A DNA stretch of 64,000 nt from Pseudonocardia sp. MH-G8 (GCF_002262885.1 NZ_NKYF01000004.1:394685-458684); one strand, 5' to 3'; numbered from the stretch's first letter, positions 6,739-15,004 are shown. The notes: generated by a model from the letters alone, not told the origin. Translations and numbers: made by a program.

Positions 6739-8387
6739 CGGACGGGCGGACCGGCGGGCGACTCGTCGTCGACCAGCTGCGCTCCGAGGGGGTGGACACC
6801 GCCTTCTGCGTTCCGGGTGAGAGCTACCTCGAGGTGCTCGACGCGCTGCACGGCTCCGGGATCCGCCTGGTCACCTGCCGGCACGAGGGCGGCGCCGGCT
6901 ACATGGCCGACGCGTACGCGCGCATCACCGGCACCGTGGGCGTCGCGCTGGTGACCCGCGGGCCGGGCGCGGCGAACGCAGCCGTGGCGCTGCACACCGC
7001 GTGGCAGGACAGCACCCCGCTCGTGCTGCTCGTCGGCCTGGTGCCGCGCGGGCAGACCGGCCGGGAGGCGTTCCAGGAGTTCGACCTGCAGGGCTGGTTC
7101 GGCACCACGGCGAAGGCCGTGCACCGCGTCGACGACGCCGCCCGCGTGCCGGAGCTGCTGGCCGGAGCGTTCGCGACGGCCCGGTCCGGCAGGCCGGGAC
7201 CGGTGGTCGTCGGGCTGCCCGAGGACGTGCTGCGCGAGCGGGCCGCCGTCGGGCCCGTGGCACCGGTCGAGGTCACCGAGCCGGTTCCCGCGCCGGCGAC
7301 GATGGCGCGGTTCGCCGGCCTGGTGCGCGACGCCACGCGCCCGCTCGTCGTGCTCGGCGGGGTCGGCTGGAGCCCGGCTGCCGCCGACCAGGCCCGACGC
7401 TGGGCCGAACGCTTCGCGCTCCCCGTCGCCGTGGAGTTCAACGCGCTGGACCTGATCGACCACGACTCGCCCTCCTACGTCGGGTGCATGGGGTTCGGGC
7501 GCCCCGCCGAGCTGACCAGCGCCCTGCGCGAGGCGGACCTGGTCATCGGGATCGGCTCCCCGCTGGGCGACGTCGTCACCGACGGCTGGGAACTGCTTCC
7601 GGTCGACGCTCCGGGTGCCCGGCTCGTGACCGTGCTGCCCGACGCCGAGGCCCGCGGGAGCGCCCACCCGGACGCGCTGCGGATCGTCGCCACCGCACCG
7701 GCGTTCACCGCTGCCCTCGACGACCTCGCCGCTCCCGAGGACCCCGGCTGGGCCGAGCGCACCCGGTTGTTGCGCAAGGCGCACGAGGAGTGGCGCGTGC
7801 CCCGTGGCCGCGGCGCGGACCTGGACCTGGACGAGGTGTTCGGGCAGCTGCGTGATCACCTCCCCGACGATGCGATCGTGACCTGGGGCGCCGGCAACCA
7901 CTGCGCATGGCCGAGCCGCTTCCTGAGCCGGCACGGCTACCCCTCGCAGCTCGCGCCGCGCAACGGCTCGATGGGATACGGGGTGCCGGCCGCCGTCGCG
8001 GCCGCGATCGCGCACCCGCAGCGACCGGTCGTCTCGATCGCGGGCGACGGCTGCTTCCTCATGAACGGCCAGGAGCTGGCGACGGCGCGCGCCCAGGGCG
8101 TCGCCCCGCTGGTCCTGGTGCTCGACAACGGCACCTACGGCACCATCCGCGCCCACCAGGAGCAGCGCCACCCCGGCCGCGTCAGCGGCACCGATCTGGT
8201 CAACCCCGACTTCGCCGCGCTCGTGCGCGCGTACGGCGGGCACGGCGAGACGGTGACGCGCACGGCCGAGTTCGTCCCCGCGCTGGAACGGGCGATGGCC
8301 GCAGGCGTACCCGCGCTCATCGCCTTGCGGGTCACCGACGGCACCCTCGCCCCGGGCGTCACGGTGGCCGACCTCCGCGCCACCTGA
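6735..8387 (+). CDS. Thiamine-diphosphate-dependent enzyme, acetolactate synthase-like large subunit
   Basis: The 550-residue protein has the three-domain layout of the ALS/benzoylformate decarboxylase superfamily. The N-terminal domain has the activating glutamate (Glu51 in CRHEGGAGYMADAYAR); the middle domain is Rossmann-like (PLVVLGGVGWSPAA); the C-terminal domain has the diphosphate-binding motif beginning IAGDG near residue 437 and ending with LDN near residue 465. No small regulatory subunit gene is adjacent, and anabolic IlvB is normally paired with IlvN, so a catabolic decarboxylase, lyase or ligase is more likely than acetolactate synthase. Translation is coupled to the MHS transporter through a GTGA overlap. 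Confidence 0.85.
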   Translation: MTDGRTGGRLVVDQLRSEGVDTAFCVPGESYLEVLDALHGSGIRLVTCRHEGGAGYMADAYARITGTVGVALVTRGPGAANAAVALHTAWQDSTPLVLLVGLVPRGQTGREAFQEFDLQGWFGTTAKAVHRVDDAARVPELLAGAFATARSGRPGPVVVGLPEDVLRERAAVGPVAPVEVTEPVPAPATMARFAGLVRDATRPLVVLGGVGWSPAAADQARRWAERFALPVAVEFNALDLIDHDSPSYVGCMGFGRPAELTSALREADLVIGIGSPLGDVVTDGWELLPVDAPGARLVTVLPDAEARGSAHPDALRIVATAPAFTAALDDLAAPEDPGWAERTRLLRKAHEEWRVPRGRGADLDLDEVFGQLRDHLPDDAIVTWGAGNHCAWPSRFLSRHGYPSQLAPRNGSMGYGVPAAVAAAIAHPQRPVVSIAGDGCFLMNGQELATARAQGVAPLVLVLDNGTYGTIRAHQEQRHPGRVSGTDLVNPDFAALVRAYGGHGETVTRTAEFVPALERAMAAGVPALIALRVTDGTLAPGVTVADLRAT

Positions 8388-8433
8388 CGGCACCACCGCT
8401 CGCGAGTCGCGCTTACGTGCGGTGGCCCCGAAA

Positions 8434-8463
8434 CCTGCCGCTGCCGGGCACCCACCCGGCAGG
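8434..8463. terminator. Hairpin after the ThDP enzyme gene
   Basis: TGCCGGG (8442-8448) pairs with CCCGGCA (8455-8461). An alternative stem pairs CCTGCCG (8434-8440) with CGGCAGG (8457-8463), so two mutually exclusive hairpins are possible. It lies about 50 nt after the stop codon. Confidence 0.5.
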
Positions 8464-8649
8464 GGCGGGCTCGTCGTGAAACGGGCCTGGGCCCGCGCCG
8501 GGGACGGCTGTCCACCCAGCCCGGATATTCGGTAGTTGTGCCAACCCGGCCATCTCGCCGACGGGCAGGCGCAGGGGAGCCCGGCCGACTACGCCGAAGG
8601 CCGGGACAGGGGTGTGGGGCAGCGGTTGCGAGCCGGGGACGGCGATCAT

Positions 8650-8723
8650 GGTGACAAGCCGGCGTGCGAGGCGTACGTGGTGCGGCCGCGAGCGCCCTGG
8701 TGTGCGACTCGCACCGCGCCGAC
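8650..8723 (+). repeat. 74-bp dispersed element, copy A
   Basis: This segment begins GGTGACAAGCCGGCGTGCGA and matches the reverse complement of 38181-38255 at most positions, with one single-base indel. The indel and substitutions break any common reading frame, which argues for a non-coding repeat rather than a protein fragment. Confidence 0.7.
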
Positions 8724-8833
8724 ACTGATCAAAGCTGGCAGACGCGCGCGGCCGAGCGCGCCAGAGGACTGCGGGTCGCGCTCCACATCCCCGCGACGGA
8801 CGTCGGTGCTCCGAACCGCCGCCCGGCACAGCG

Positions 8834-9760
8834 TCAGCCGGCGCGCCGCCCGTCCACGGAGCACTCGAGGGCGTCGACCAGCCACGCCTGGGCGGTGCCG
8901 ACCGTCACCGGCTCGCCGGTCACCTCACCCACGAGACTCCAGTAGCGGCGCAGGCGCGGGTCGCGGTCGGTGCTCGCGGTCGTGAGCAGTTCGCGGCGGA
9001 ACCGGGGGGTGTCGCGGGCGCCTTGCACGCCGGCGTAGGCGGCCACGAAGCGGTCGAGCGCGGGGCCGGCGGCGGGCCGGTTCCCGGCGAGCAGCGACGG
9101 ACGGGCCAGCTCGCACGCCTCGGCGATCCCGATCAGCAGTTCGGACTCGTCCGAGATCCGCTCGAGGTTGACGCGCCCGCGCGCCCGCATCCGCTGTGCC
9201 AGGGCCCGATCGCTGGCCAGGGTGACCATCTCGGCGTACGCCACGACCTGCTGCGGGGTCGGGTCGGCAGGCGGTACCGGCACGCTGACCTCGAGGAACA
9301 TCTCGAGCAGGTCCCCGGGCAGCGGCGCCACCACCAGCCGGCGCCAGAAGGAGACCAGTGCGTCGTGGGCGGCGCGGTGGTCCTGCACCGCCGCGAGCAG
9401 CGCGAGGCGGGCCGCCCGCTCGACCGGCGCGCTCTCCTCGACCGCACGCAGCGTCGCGCGCCGCCATGCGAGCGCGGCCAGCTCGACGTCGAGCGCAGCC
9501 CGTTCCGCGGCCACGGCATCGGCGAGCGACCGCTCACCGGTGACGACGCCGGCGATCGCCGGCAGGCCCAGGCCGAGCCCGCGCAGGCGCCGCACGAGGT
9601 CGAGCCGGTCGACCGCCGACGCGTCGAACCGGCGGTGCCCACCCGCGCTGCGCTGCGTGTCGAGGATCCCTTCGTCGCAGTAGAAGCGGATGGTGCGCAC
9701 GCGCACGCCGGTCAGCGCCGCGAGGTCGCCGATCCCGAGGGTGGCCGTGCTGTCGGTCAC
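8834..9760 (-). CDS. MerR-family transcriptional regulator with long effector domain
   Basis: The 308-residue protein has an N-terminal MerR winged helix (LGIGDLAALTGVRVRTIRFYCDEGILD, then RRFDASAVDRLDLVRRLRGLG) and about 200 residues of helical effector region, longer than metal-sensing MerR proteins. No cysteine cluster for metal binding is seen, so an organic ligand is more likely. GTG 9760 is chosen because GGAGG lies 11 nt upstream; the ATG at 9811 would overlap the start of the divergent gene. A dyad overlapping the divergent promoter suggests it controls the mycothiol-fold protein gene. Confidence 0.83.
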   Translation of the reverse strand: MTDSTATLGIGDLAALTGVRVRTIRFYCDEGILDTQRSAGGHRRFDASAVDRLDLVRRLRGLGLGLPAIAGVVTGERSLADAVAAERAALDVELAALAWRRATLRAVEESAPVERAARLALLAAVQDHRAAHDALVSFWRRLVVAPLPGDLLEMFLEVSVPVPPADPTPQQVVAYAEMVTLASDRALAQRMRARGRVNLERISDESELLIGIAEACELARPSLLAGNRPAAGPALDRFVAAYAGVQGARDTPRFRRELLTTASTDRDPRLRRYWSLVGEVTGEPVTVGTAQAWLVDALECSVDGRRAG

Positions 9761-9767
9761 AGTCGCT

Positions 9768-9798
9768 GGAACCTCCGGTCGGGTGGAGTTCCTACGGT
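9768..9798 (+). promoter_or_regulatory. MerR-type dyad and -10 of the mycothiol-fold gene
   Basis: GGAAC-CTCC (9768-9776) and GGA-GTTCC (9785-9792) form an imperfect dyad that ends directly at the hexamer TACGGT (9793-9798). The ATG follows 7 nt later, so the transcript is predicted to be leaderless. A dyad inside the promoter spacer is the usual MerR arrangement. Confidence 0.55.
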
Positions 9799-9805
9799 AC
9801 GACGC

Positions 9806-10582
9806 ATGCATCAGCTACAGGACCACGAGTTGGACGTCGAACGGCTGGCCACCGGCCTGCGGGAGGAGACCGAGGCCTTCGCCGACGCGGTCGCGGGCCT
9901 CGACCCGCACGCGCCGGTACCCACGTGCCCCGAGTGGCGGGTGCGGGACCTCGTCGGGCACATCGGGCAGGCCCACCGGTGGAGCGCGGAGCTCGTGCGC
10001 ACCCGTGCCGCCGCGCCCGTGCCCGATCCTCGTGCCGCCGAGCCCGGCGACCCGCAGCGCTGGCCGGTGTGGCTGCGGGACGGCGCCGACGAGCTCGTCT
10101 CCGCGGTCGTCGACGGCGACCCGGCGACCCCCGTCTGGACGTTCCTCGGCGAGCGCCCGGCCGTCTTCTGGCTCCGCCGCATGCTGGCCGACACGTCGGT
10201 GCACCACGCCGACGCCGCGCTGGCGGCGCGGGTCGGCTTCGCGATCGCCCCGGACCTCGCGGCGGACACGATCAGCGAGGGACTCGGGCTGATCAGCGCC
10301 GCGGGCACCGCGAACCTGAAGCCCGCGCTGGCCGAGCTGCGCGGTGACGGCCAGACGCTCCAGCTCCGGCCCGACGACCTGGCCGTGGGGTGGTTGATCA
10401 CACGGACGCCCGGCGGCGTCACGTGGGAGCACCGGACGGCGGATGCGGACGTCGTGGTCTCCGGGACGGTGCGGGACCTCCTGCTCGTGTTCTCCCGGCG
10501 CACCGACCCCGACGACGACCGGCTCACGATCACCGGGGACCGGGCGTTGGTGGACCACTGGTGGGCGCACACGACCTTCTGA
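9806..10582 (+). CDS. Maleylpyruvate isomerase-fold (mycothiol-dependent, TIGR03083-type) protein
   Basis: The 258-residue protein starts with the DinB/MDMPI four-helix bundle: LREETEAFADAV, then VPTCPEWRVRDLVGHIGQAH with the family's CPxWxxxDLxxH pattern, and a later histidine pair (TSVHHADAAL) in the metal-site region. The C-terminal part is the small domain of the MDMPI_C type. The family includes mycothiol-dependent isomerases and S-transferases of actinobacterial cytosol; the actual reaction here is unknown. Its stop codon abuts that of the convergent methyltransferase gene with no bases between. Probably regulated by the divergent MerR protein. Confidence 0.85.
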   Translation: MHQLQDHELDVERLATGLREETEAFADAVAGLDPHAPVPTCPEWRVRDLVGHIGQAHRWSAELVRTRAAAPVPDPRAAEPGDPQRWPVWLRDGADELVSAVVDGDPATPVWTFLGERPAVFWLRRMLADTSVHHADAALAARVGFAIAPDLAADTISEGLGLISAAGTANLKPALAELRGDGQTLQLRPDDLAVGWLITRTPGGVTWEHRTADADVVVSGTVRDLLLVFSRRTDPDDDRLTITGDRALVDHWWAHTTF

Positions 10583-11182
10583 TCAGGCTGCGGGCTTCGT
10601 CCAGACCAGCGAGTAGCGCCACAGCGCGTGCCGGCGCAGCCGCGCGCCGGGCAGCTCCCGCTCCGCGGTGCGCCGGACGTCGGCGACGGTGTCCGGAGGC
10701 GGCCACACGGTCGGTGCGGAATGCTCCCAGTAGCTACGGCGACGCCGGTGCCAGCGGTGCGCGACCGCCCCGGCGAGCACGTAGGGCAGGTCGTATGGGA
10801 GGCGGTGGCGGGGCAGCCCGACCACGGCGAGGACCCCTCCGGGGCGGAGGAGCTCGCGCATCCGGCGCAGTGCGGTGGCGGTGTCCATGTGGTGCAGCAC
10901 GGCGATCGAGGCCACCAGGTCGAAGGACGCGGGCGCGAAGGGATGGGTGAGGACGTCGCCCCGCACGTACTCGACGCCGTCGTCCTGCGCGCGGGCGAGC
11001 TCCAGGCTCGGCGCGTCGAGGTCGATGCCGGTGACGGACGGGACCACCGCCCGCAGCTCGCGGGTGAGCATCCCCTCGCCGCACCCGACGTCGAGCGCCG
11101 TGTGGCAGCCGGGCGGGACCGCCCCGAGCACCACGGGGTGGTAGTGGATGTTGTGGTTCCACCGCTCGTCGAGATCAGCCAC
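10583..11182 (-). CDS. Class I SAM-dependent methyltransferase
   Basis: The 199-residue protein shows the Rossmann methyltransferase motifs in order: motif I ALDVGCGEGMLTREL near residues 29-43, motif II VTGIDLDAPSLELA, VEYVRGDVLTHPF, post-I SFDLVASIAVLHHMDTATAL and LRPGGVLAVVGLPR. It resembles small-molecule (UbiE/methyltransferase-11-like) enzymes; the substrate is unknown. The GTG start follows GGGAAGGTGG. It lies 34 nt downstream of the FtsK-cassette gene on the same strand, so it could be co-transcribed, but no functional link is evident. Confidence 0.83.
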   Translation of the reverse strand: MADLDERWNHNIHYHPVVLGAVPPGCHTALDVGCGEGMLTRELRAVVPSVTGIDLDAPSLELARAQDDGVEYVRGDVLTHPFAPASFDLVASIAVLHHMDTATALRRMRELLRPGGVLAVVGLPRHRLPYDLPYVLAGAVAHRWHRRRRSYWEHSAPTVWPPPDTVADVRRTAERELPGARLRRHALWRYSLVWTKPAA

Positions 11183-11216
11183 ACCGCCACCTTCCCAGGG
11201 CGGTCGTGAGTGGGGG

Positions 11217-11600
11217 TCAGCGGCGCGCGATCCGCCAGCGGCGGCGCACGGCCTCCTGCAGCTCCGCGGCCCGCGCCTCGACCTCGGCGTCGAGGTCGTC
11301 GAGGTCGGCGGGGTCGGCGCGCAGGTCGGGGCCGGGCCGGGGACGCAGCTTCATCCACGACTCCACCCACAGCGCCTCGAGCGCCGCCTCCCAGTGCAGC
11401 TCCACGCCCAGCCGGGTCAGCGCCGCCCGCTCGCCCGCACCGTGCATGGCATCCGCGAGCCCCACGAGCTCGCGCACGAGCGCCGCGGCCCGCTCCCGGT
11501 CGCGCTCCCGCAGCCCTTCGGCCGCCGCCGTGATGCCGGCGACGACCTCCTTGTACTCCCGGGCCGCGCTCACGGGGCCCTTCCGCAGCCGATCGCTCAC
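11217..11600 (-). CDS. 127-residue helical protein of the FtsK cassette
   Basis: The protein is charged and mostly helical (SAAREYKEVVAGITAAAEGL, REYKE and EVEARAAELQEAVRR regions), with one tryptophan-containing segment (HWEAALEALWVESWMKLRP). There is no signal peptide, membrane span or motif I recognise. The GTG start overlaps the FtsK stop codon (GTGA), so the two are translationally coupled and the product is probably a partner of that ATPase. It is the last of four cassette genes. Function unknown. Confidence 0.72.
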   Translation of the reverse strand: MSDRLRKGPVSAAREYKEVVAGITAAAEGLRERDRERAAALVRELVGLADAMHGAGERAALTRLGVELHWEAALEALWVESWMKLRPRPGPDLRADPADLDDLDAEVEARAAELQEAVRRRWRIARR

Positions 11601-14332
11601 GACCCCTCCAGCGACGGCACGATGACGACCTCCGGCTGCGCGTGCTGGGCCCGGTCGAACAGCAGGCCGCGGCCCGGGCGCGGTGACCAGGGGATCATCA
11701 TCCCGGGCACGAGGGGCTGCAGCTCCGACCCCTGGACGTCGAGCGCGACCCACGCGCCCACGTCGTCGGACGAGGCGCCCATCGTGAGCAGCGCCTTGAG
11801 CCGCGCCGGGCTGCGCCACCAGCCCAGGACGTGCACACCGGTCTCCGGTCCGAAGCGCAGGAGCTTGCGCAGCGCCTCCGTGCCCTCCCGCTCCAGGACG
11901 GTGTCGGCGGCGTCCGCGGCGTAGAGCACGACGGTGATGTGACGGCGGGGGGTGGTGTCGCCGAGCCGGCCGCCGATGTCCGCGGCGAGCGCCACGACCC
12001 GGGCCCGCAGGCCGTCGAGCGTGACGGTCTCCGCCCGCTGCCCCGCCGCGGTGACCTGCTCGGCCAGCCGCTGCGCCGGCTCGGCGGCCTCGGCGACGAG
12101 CGGGGCGATCACGACGTCCAGCTCCCCCCGCGGGTGCCGGCCGGCCAGCGACGCCGCGGCGGCGCCGAGCACGCGCACCGCCTCCCGGCCGGCGGAGGCG
12201 AACACGGCGAGGTTGCGGCCGGGGGCGTCCGGGAGCCCGACCGCGGCGGCGCTGCCCGCCACGTCGATGCACTGCCCCACGAGCGCGCTCGGCTCACCCT
12301 CGGGGAGGCGCGCCAGCAGGTCGGCGAACCGCGGGGAGCGGCTCCCGTCGAACAGACGCGGCTCGCGCCTGCCCTCGGCGTAGGTCTCGTGCAGCACCCG
12401 CTGCACCTCGTCGACCGAGCCCTTGCCCGTGGCGTCGGGGATCCGCACCACCTCGTTGCCGTGCGTGTGCCCCGACTCGTGGTTGAGCACCGCGTGCCAG
12501 CGCGGCAGGCCGAGCGTGGCGTCGTTCAGCTCGGCGAGCACGCGCCGCGCGCGGGGCAGCGCGATCCGCAGCACGAACTGCTCGAAGATGGCCGGGCGGC
12601 CCCAGAACGCCTCGATGCCGGAGACGTCCTGGCTGGCCAGCACCAGGTGGATGCCCTGTGAGCGGCCACGCCGGGCGACGTCCTCGAGCAGCAGCGTGGC
12701 CTGGCGCGTCACGGCGTCGCGCTCGGCGAACAGGTACTGGAACTCGTCGATGACCGCGACGATCCGCGGCCAACGCGCGTCCGGGTCGGCGTCGCGCAGC
12801 TCCTCGAGCTTGGTGACCTCGTGCGTCTTGGCGGCCTCCGCGCGGCGGCGCATCTCGTCGGAGAGGAACTGCAACAGGGCCAGCCCGAACTCCCGGTCAG
12901 TGTTGATGTTGACCCCGACCAGGCGCGCGTGCGGCAGCCACGTGCGGTCCCGCCGCCCGGGGGCGAACTGCGCGAAGGAGACGCCCTCCTTGAAGTCGAG
13001 CAGGTAGAACTCGAGCTCGTCCGGGCCGTAGCGCGCTGCCATCGAGCTGATCATCGTGAGCAGCAGGTTCGTCTTGCCCGAGCCGCTCGGGCCACCGATC
13101 AGCGCGTGCGGGGCGGCGTCGGACAACGCCATCTGCACCGGCAGCCCGTCGGCGAACCCCACCGGGGCGTGCAACCCGCTGACCGACCGCGTGGTGCCCC
13201 ATTGCGCCGAAGGCGGGAGCAGGTCGGCGAACGTGCCGATCCGGCTGCGCCAGCGCTCGTGCTCGTCGGCGATCGTGTGGCAGGCGCGCGTGACCTCCGC
13301 GGTCGGCAGCGGCGGGTCCGGCTCCACCGTGACGTGCGGACCGGTCATCGACGTGCTCGCGGCGCCGCTGTCGTCGAACCGGACGGTCTCGATGGGCGCG
13401 TTCACCGTCATCGGGACGTCCAGCAGCACCAGCTGCACCCCGCACGCGAGCCCGCCGCGGGCCACCCGCTGCAGCTGGCGGTGGTCGTCGGCGGAGAGCG
13501 CCGCCCGGTTTCCCACGAGCACCGCGACGACCCACGGCTCGGTGCGCCCGCCGGTGGTCTCGGCCATCGCCCGCAGCGACGGGTGCCCGTCCACGAGCAC
13601 GCGGGTGTGAACGCGTCGGATCCGGTCGGACAGCTCTTCGAGCAGCTGGGCGAGCATGCTCGGGTCGTGGACGGTGAGCAGCCCGGTGCGGGTCAGCGGA
13701 TAGAGCCCGGGCAGCGATCCGGTGAACTGGCCGACGTCCCACACGTGCAGGTGCACCATGCCGGGCCGGAAGCTGCTCATCACGCGCAGCAGCAGGTTCT
13801 CCACCAGCGCCTCGGCGCGCGCCCGGCTGTCGTGGGTGGAGGTGATCTGCAGGTGGGACTCGTCCAGCAGCGGTACGGCGACCGGCAGGCCCGGCTCGGC
13901 GCCGCCGATCCGCCCGGTGCCGATCGACCACAGCGCGGGCACCGGCCCGGCGCCGTCGGTCTTGCCGACCTGACCGAGCCACTGGTCCGGTTCGCGGCCG
14001 GCGGCGTCCGGAGCGGCCTCGGCGAGGATGCGCGCGAGCCGCTGCGGACCCCCGTCCAACCACTCCCCGAACGCCGCGGTCCGGTCGGACCGCACCCGCT
14101 CCAGCGGGCCGGCGAGGCGGGGGTTGGTGAGCAGCCCGCGCAGCTCCGGGTCGGCCTGCGCGCCGTCCAGCCCCTCGGTGCGCAGCCACATCTCGGCCAT
14201 CGCCTCGGCGTGGGCGCGCACGGTGGCCTCGCGGGCGCCCTCGGCCGCGCCGAGCGCGCGCGCCATCGCGGCGCACAGCGCGTCGAACGCCGCCGTGATG
14301 CGCTGCTGGCGCTTGCTCGGCCCGCGTGCCAC
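11597..14332 (-). CDS. Soluble FtsK/SpoIIIE-domain ATPase
   Basis: The 911-residue protein has one clear FtsK-type motor: Walker A GGPSGSGKTN near residues 413-422, FYLLDFKEGVSF, Walker B IVAVIDEFQYLF near 524-535, and QGIHLVLASQDVSG. The N-terminal 380 residues are helical and then alpha/beta, and the C-terminal 250 residues look like a degenerate second ATPase fold (GRNLAVFASAGREAVRVLGA) without a good Walker A. No transmembrane segment and no gamma winged helix are seen, so it is not the septal DNA translocase. Tandem motor domains with WXG100-sized partners recall EccC of type VII secretion, but membrane anchors are lacking. DNA or protein translocation are both possible. Confidence 0.8.
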   Translation of the reverse strand: MARGPSKRQQRITAAFDALCAAMARALGAAEGAREATVRAHAEAMAEMWLRTEGLDGAQADPELRGLLTNPRLAGPLERVRSDRTAAFGEWLDGGPQRLARILAEAAPDAAGREPDQWLGQVGKTDGAGPVPALWSIGTGRIGGAEPGLPVAVPLLDESHLQITSTHDSRARAEALVENLLLRVMSSFRPGMVHLHVWDVGQFTGSLPGLYPLTRTGLLTVHDPSMLAQLLEELSDRIRRVHTRVLVDGHPSLRAMAETTGGRTEPWVVAVLVGNRAALSADDHRQLQRVARGGLACGVQLVLLDVPMTVNAPIETVRFDDSGAASTSMTGPHVTVEPDPPLPTAEVTRACHTIADEHERWRSRIGTFADLLPPSAQWGTTRSVSGLHAPVGFADGLPVQMALSDAAPHALIGGPSGSGKTNLLLTMISSMAARYGPDELEFYLLDFKEGVSFAQFAPGRRDRTWLPHARLVGVNINTDREFGLALLQFLSDEMRRRAEAAKTHEVTKLEELRDADPDARWPRIVAVIDEFQYLFAERDAVTRQATLLLEDVARRGRSQGIHLVLASQDVSGIEAFWGRPAIFEQFVLRIALPRARRVLAELNDATLGLPRWHAVLNHESGHTHGNEVVRIPDATGKGSVDEVQRVLHETYAEGRREPRLFDGSRSPRFADLLARLPEGEPSALVGQCIDVAGSAAAVGLPDAPGRNLAVFASAGREAVRVLGAAAASLAGRHPRGELDVVIAPLVAEAAEPAQRLAEQVTAAGQRAETVTLDGLRARVVALAADIGGRLGDTTPRRHITVVLYAADAADTVLEREGTEALRKLLRFGPETGVHVLGWWRSPARLKALLTMGASSDDVGAWVALDVQGSELQPLVPGMMIPWSPRPGRGLLFDRAQHAQPEVVIVPSLEGS

Positions 14333-14340
14333 GGCCGGGC

Positions 14341-14592
14341 CTACAGCCGCGCGTCGATGTCGGCGACGGCGGCCACGCCACCGCTGATGAACCCGAGCCC
14401 GCGATCCAGCTCCTCGGCCGCCCGCTGCAGCTCGACGGGCACCAACGGCTCGGAGTGCTGCGGGTCCAGCCCGTCGAGCACGGCGACGGCGTCGGCGATC
14501 CGGTCACGCGCGACCCCTGCGTGCTGGTAGGCGCTGCCGAGCTGCTCGGCCACCCCCGCCAGCACCACCCGGATCTCACCGAGTCCACTCAT
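14341..14592 (-). CDS. 83-residue helical-hairpin protein of the FtsK cassette
   Basis: ATG 14592 has a good ribosome-binding site (GAGGAG, 6 nt upstream). The sequence predicts helix 1 (about residues 5-40), a turn rich in proline and glycine (DGLDPQHSEP) and helix 2 (about 50-80). Size and shape resemble WXG100/ESX proteins, but there is no WXG and no C-terminal YxxxD/E. It ends 8 nt before the FtsK gene starts. Likely a partner or substrate of the ATPase (inference). Confidence 0.72.
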   Translation of the reverse strand: MSGLGEIRVVLAGVAEQLGSAYQHAGVARDRIADAVAVLDGLDPQHSEPLVPVELQRAAEELDRGLGFISGGVAAVADIDARL

Positions 14593-14614
14593 GTGATCTC
14601 CTCGCCGGGCGAGC

Positions 14615-14875
14615 TCACAGCCGGTTCGCGACGCCCTCGGACGCCTGGATCGCCGCCTGCACGGCCTGCTGCACCTCACCGATGCTGCTGACGGCCTGGG
14701 CGAGCAGCCCGTTCGCCTCCGAGACGTCGGACTGTGCGCTGCCCTCGGTGACGCGCAGTAGCGCGCCCTGCGCCTGTTCGAGCGAGGAGTGGGCCTGCTG
14801 CAGCGCTCCGAGACTCTCCGAGGCCTTGTCGTTGGCCAGCGCGATGCCGGCTCGAACCTCTTCGATGCTCGCCAT
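14615..14875 (-). CDS. 86-residue helical-hairpin protein, first gene of the FtsK cassette
   Basis: The sequence is almost entirely heptad-like Ala/Gln/Glu/Ser helix (IALANDKASESLGALQQAHS, then AQAVSSIGEVQQAVQAAIQA), broken by a short turn (VTEGSAQSD). It has WXG100 size and predicted hairpin shape without the WXG motif. It is encoded 22 nt upstream of the 83-residue protein, so the pair resembles the paired small proteins of ESX loci, although homology is not shown. Five CCCGTWAC-like words occupy the upstream region. Confidence 0.72.
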   Translation of the reverse strand: MASIEEVRAGIALANDKASESLGALQQAHSSLEQAQGALLRVTEGSAQSDVSEANGLLAQAVSSIGEVQQAVQAAIQASEGVANRL

Positions 14876-14878
14876 GTC

Positions 14879-14963
14879 CCCGTAACTCCCCTGATCCCCG
14901 TACCCGTTACTACCCGTACAAATCTAACCGCGTTGTGGCTACCCGGCGCATGCGGCCCGTTAC
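14879..14963. promoter_or_regulatory. Five CCCGTWAC-like words upstream of the FtsK cassette
   Basis: Copies lie at 14879 (CCCGTAAC), 14897 (CCCGTACC), 14903 (CCCGTTAC), 14913 (CCCGTACA) and 14956 (CCCGTTAC). They fill the region between the cassette start and the divergent MFS gene, around an unusually A+T-rich AAATCTAA stretch that may include a -10 element (TAGATT on the minus strand). Candidate binding sites for an unknown regulator. Confidence 0.5.
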
Positions 14964-15004
14964 TCGGTTTCCGGCCGAGTGCGGCCGCCCTACGCTCGTC
15001 CGTC

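Larger units (their letters stand above)
8388..8833. other. Gene-free interval with terminator and dispersed repeat
   Basis: No frame here has a ribosome-binding site and recognisable protein content. The interval holds a terminator-like hairpin (8434-8463), a 74-bp repeat (8650-8723) and otherwise unremarkable G+C-rich sequence. The convergent neighbours (ThDP enzyme, MerR) both end into it. Confidence 0.6.

Noticed and set aside
6735..8387. Anabolic acetolactate synthase IlvB
   Set aside because: No IlvN or IlvC neighbours and coupling to a transporter; an assignment to branched-chain synthesis is not supported.
8536..8985. Small protein containing GDKPACEAYV
   Set aside because: A similar peptide appears at element B, but an indel shifts the frame between copies, so the shared signal is nucleotide-level repetition.
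11597..14332. Septal DNA translocase FtsK
   Set aside because: No N-terminal membrane segments and no C-terminal gamma winged helix; the neighbours are small helical proteins, not division genes.
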